Below are positions 61,653-64,000 of a stretch of DNA of 64,000 nucleotides, piece by piece. The translations under genes and the position numbers were made by a program. A model generated the notes under the pieces. That model saw only the letters and a list, made by a program, of their open reading frames with translations. It did no database searches and was not told the origin of the DNA. Numbering within the stretch: position 1 is the stretch's first letter; every line of letters begins with the position of its first letter. The stretch lies in assembly GCF_000378205.1 (NCBI RefSeq), contig NZ_KB899407.1:239295-303294 (forward strand). The letters are read 5' to 3'. The stretch comes from Sediminispirochaeta bajacaliforniensis DSM 16054 (GTDB lineage: Bacteria > Spirochaetota > Spirochaetia > DSM-16054 > Sediminispirochaetaceae).

Positions 61653-62603
61653 ATGAGAAAGCAAGAAGAAAAACACAGGAAAATTGATGTGCATGCCCAT
61701 ATGATTCCTGAGTTCTATGTGAAGAAGATGAAAAAGAGAGGTATCAATGGCCCCCTGTGGAACGATTTTCCCCGCTGGTCACCGGAAAAAGACATGAAAG
61801 TAATGAGACATAACGGCATTGCAAAAAGGATATTATCATTATCTATACCAGGGGTTTGGATTGAGGAAAAAGGTGGTGATATAGTCTTTGCAAAAGAATT
61901 GGCGCGAGAATGCAATGAATATGCCTCACAAATCAAAAAAACATTTCCTGATTATTATGGCGCTTTTGCTACAATCCCTTTTCCCAACACAAGTGGAACT
62001 ATTGAAGAAATAAAATATGCCCTTGATGTACTAAAACTTGACGGCATAACGTTATTTACAAACACCGGAGGAAGGTATCCTGGGGAGGATGAGTTTCAGG
62101 CAATATTCAGCGAATTGGATGCAAGAAAAGCCGTTGTTTTTATACATCCCGAAGACATACCGCTGGAGTATGGAGAATACAGTATACTCGCTCCTATTAT
62201 CGATCGCCTTCTTGATACCGGAAGATCCATGGCCCATTTGTTGACTCAGGACGTATTATCTTCCTACCCGAACGTCAGATATATTCTGTCACATGGAGGG
62301 GGATCATTTCCACTTATTATTAAGTGGATGGAGTATTATAATCAGATACATCAAGAAGATTATCAAAAAATAAAAAGCAGACTCTTTTTTGATACCGCAC
62401 AGCAAGGCAATTTCCTTTACAGGTATTTGAAAGGATTCTGCGGTACTTCACAAATCGTTTTTGGGACAGACGGCGGGTGGCAGTCGCCTGTTCAGGTAGC
62501 CCAAACAGTTAAGGCATTCGATACCTCTATACACTTTAATTCTGCAGATTTCGAAGCCATAGAATGGAAAAACGTACAAAGACTATTCCCAAACACTGAT
62601 TAG
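61653..62603 (+). CDS. Amidohydrolase (ACMSD/amidohydrolase-2 type)
   Basis: 316 residues, TIM barrel. Metal ligands: VHAH motif near residue 14, IHPED, SHGGG (acid/base His) and FGTDGG (Asp). The set fits ACMSD, gamma-resorcylate decarboxylase and related decarboxylases/hydrolases of aromatic or lactone acids. Its substrate is unknown. It is first in a two-gene operon under the TetR promoter; a second paralogue follows 13 bases later. Confidence 0.88.
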   Translation: MRKQEEKHRKIDVHAHMIPEFYVKKMKKRGINGPLWNDFPRWSPEKDMKVMRHNGIAKRILSLSIPGVWIEEKGGDIVFAKELARECNEYASQIKKTFPDYYGAFATIPFPNTSGTIEEIKYALDVLKLDGITLFTNTGGRYPGEDEFQAIFSELDARKAVVFIHPEDIPLEYGEYSILAPIIDRLLDTGRSMAHLLTQDVLSSYPNVRYILSHGGGSFPLIIKWMEYYNQIHQEDYQKIKSRLFFDTAQQGNFLYRYLKGFCGTSQIVFGTDGGWQSPVQVAQTVKAFDTSIHFNSADFEAIEWKNVQRLFPNTD

Positions 62604-62616
62604 AAAGGAAGGCGAC

Positions 62617-63591
62617 ATGAAGACAATCTCAAAGATAGACATTCATCATCATTTTTTTCCGAAAATCTATAAGGCAGAGCTGGAAAAAAGCGGTCGGGAC
62701 CAACGTATTAATCCATCCTGGAAAGTAGAGACTTCATTACGGTTGATGGATGAAGGGAATATCGCAAAAGCATATCTTTCACTTCCCTTTACCCCAATAT
62801 ATCAGACCTCTATTATCGAAAGAAAAATCGTGAGGGAATGTAATGAATTGGCAGCCACAATAATACAGGCCTACCCGAATAGATTTGGAGCATTTGCTTC
62901 CATCCCCTATATGAATATCGATAATTGCCTAAAAGAAATAGCGTATTCTTTGGATGTCCTGAATCTTGACGGTATTATTCTTCATTCTAATACAGAAGGT
63001 GAAATTCCCTATCCTTCCGATTTGGAGGTTTTGTATTCGGAATTGGATAAAAGAAAGGCAGTGGTTTTTGTTCATCCTAATACAAGCGCTAAAAAGCGTC
63101 TCCTTGACGCACCAGCCTATAAGGGTGATATAGAATACTATTTTGATATAGCCCGATTTATCGTAGCTCAATTATTCAACGGCACTCTTGAGAAGTACCC
63201 AAATATTAGATATATCCTGGCAAATGGGGGCGGTATTGTTCCTTTTTATGCCCAGAGAATAAGCAAACCATATTATCTCAACGGGAAGCGATTACGATGG
63301 GGAAAAATCATCAAAGACATGAGCAGGAGAAAAAACAGCGGGGAAGAACTTTTGAGCAACCTTTACTATGAAACGGCGACAGTTCTTGAACGTGATTTCA
63401 TTTCAGCGTTAAAGAACGTGGTAGATAGTGGGCATATACTATTCGGGAGCAACTATGGAGAAAATCAGAGAAACGACCTTAACATATCAATTGACCAATT
63501 GGTACTCGATGGTATCTTTAATGAATCAGAAGCCAACGCGGTTTTTTCTTTGAATGCAAAAAGGCTGCTCGAGGAAAAACCTCATCGATAA
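62617..63591 (+). CDS. Amidohydrolase paralogue with altered active site
   Basis: 324 residues, same fold and about the same length as the preceding protein. It starts with a metal-binding-like KIDIHHHFF and keeps FVHPN. But the SHGGG motif is ANGGG, and the FGSDYP-type Asp is Asn in FGSNYGENQ. Both are key in ACMSD-type enzymes, so it may be non-catalytic or have a changed mechanism. A small hairpin follows the stop. Confidence 0.85.
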   Translation: MKTISKIDIHHHFFPKIYKAELEKSGRDQRINPSWKVETSLRLMDEGNIAKAYLSLPFTPIYQTSIIERKIVRECNELAATIIQAYPNRFGAFASIPYMNIDNCLKEIAYSLDVLNLDGIILHSNTEGEIPYPSDLEVLYSELDKRKAVVFVHPNTSAKKRLLDAPAYKGDIEYYFDIARFIVAQLFNGTLEKYPNIRYILANGGGIVPFYAQRISKPYYLNGKRLRWGKIIKDMSRRKNSGEELLSNLYYETATVLERDFISALKNVVDSGHILFGSNYGENQRNDLNISIDQLVLDGIFNESEANAVFSLNAKRLLEEKPHR

Positions 63592-63627
63592 CGAAGCATT
63601 AGAAGGCTATAAAGAATACTTACTGTC

Positions 63628-63654
63628 AGGAATCGTGGTGATTCCTTTACCTTT
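63628..63654 (+). terminator. Hairpin after the amidohydrolase operon
   Basis: A 7-bp stem AGGAATC/GATTCCT with loop GTGGT (63628-63646) is followed by TTACCTTT. Confidence 0.55.
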
Positions 63655-64000
63655 AAGCCCATGCATAAGAAGGCAAATAGTCAATCATCCACCGTAAGGC
63701 CGTGGGAATGCACCTGACCCACAGCTCCCTCCCACTCCGATTCATGGGCTGGTTCCGTAAGAAAAACCTCCGCCTGGTATACAGACTCCTCAGCTCGGAT
63801 GCTATCCGCTTCCCTTCTATCCCAGCCACTATCCCATGTGTCAGCCCCCGCTTCTCATCCTTTCCCCCAACCCGATAGGGCTTCATAAAGTTGTGATAAT
63901 ATCGGTAGATCTCAAGCCGCTCCAGCATGTTCACCGTACTTCGGGCAAACTGTACCGTCTGCCTCACATGATCCGAGTCATCCTTCCGGATCTCCCGGTC
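63653..64000 (-). mobile_element. Transposase-like C-terminal fragment, 5' part outside window
   Basis: The frame is open to the right window edge and ends at 63653 after 115 codons. STVNMLERLEIYRYYHNFMKP and the following HGIVAGIEG-type segment look like the end of a DDE transposase (family undetermined). No inverted repeat can be seen, so ends of the element are unknown. It may be a decayed copy. Confidence 0.5.

Overview
The window looks like chromosomal DNA of a free-living, saccharolytic, anaerobic spirochaete, most like the Sediminispirochaeta/Spirochaeta group. This is inferred from gene content and the character of the proteins, not from a database match. Supporting hints are a MurA with Asp instead of Cys in the active-site loop (as in Borrelia), very large FapA-like and FHA/VWA proteins, many GH-family sugar hydrolases, and chemotaxis/stress-type signalling genes. 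Base composition is near balanced in the core and visibly richer in A+T from about 57.8 kb to the right end, which also carries gene fragments and a transposase-like end.

Left part (1-23 kb). A GH36 alpha-galactosidase-like gene runs off the left edge. Next comes a leftward cell-envelope block: HPt protein, lgt, a giant FapA-like protein, a MinD/FlhG-type ATPase and a small membrane protein. A rightward set follows: ctpA, yjbQ, rsmE and a WecG/TagA-like gene. Then come fxsA, a lipoprotein, murA (predicted fosfomycin-insensitive), a membrane J-domain protein and two large membrane proteins. Between those and a leftward STAS / YbjN / PspA / degenerate response-regulator operon lies a non-coding, AT-rich stretch with clustered DnaA-box-like sites. 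A sigma-54 activator without a DNA-binding domain, an HD protein and dcd complete this part.

Middle part (23-48 kb). A tryptophan-catabolism cluster (ridA, tnaA, an NSS-family Na+ symporter, a YheO-type regulator) is followed by small accessory genes: DUF2000, AraC, PEBP, esterase, GNAT, lipoprotein, AlkD-like, two hemerythrins, an extended thymidine kinase, a membrane-anchored Nudix and an EamA permease. From 38.5 to 43.4 kb is a leftward, tightly packed signalling cassette: VWA-FHA protein, membrane FHA protein, Ser/Thr kinase and PPP-type phosphatase. Beside it lie two divergent paralogues of an unrecognised domain, one fused to an HU/IHF-type DNA-binding domain. This cassette is the best candidate for an undescribed system. 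A COG2509-type flavoprotein and nfo follow.

Right part (48-64 kb). Four tRNA-Ser genes (UGA, GCU, CGA, GGA anticodons), one tRNA-Arg (GCG) and the 4.5S SRP RNA sit just upstream of dnaX-ybaB-recR. Next are an (alpha/alpha)6-barrel glycosidase, two SPFH proteins with NfeD, a pentapeptide-repeat protein, a GH13 amylase-like enzyme and its TetR neighbour. The last 6 kb is a more mobile-looking segment: fused remnants of an SDR and an AraC gene, a nitrilase, a DUF4386-like membrane protein, Crp and TetR regulators, two tandem ACMSD-type amidohydrolases (the second lacking key metal/acid residues), and a transposase-like 3' end running off the window.

Several genes without a Shine-Dalgarno sequence (murA, dcd, the 158-159-aa exported protein) have a -35/-10 pair with 17-bp spacing ending only 3-9 bases before the ATG. 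This suggests leaderless transcripts. Start sites were adjusted by hand where a ribosome-binding site or overlap argued for it.
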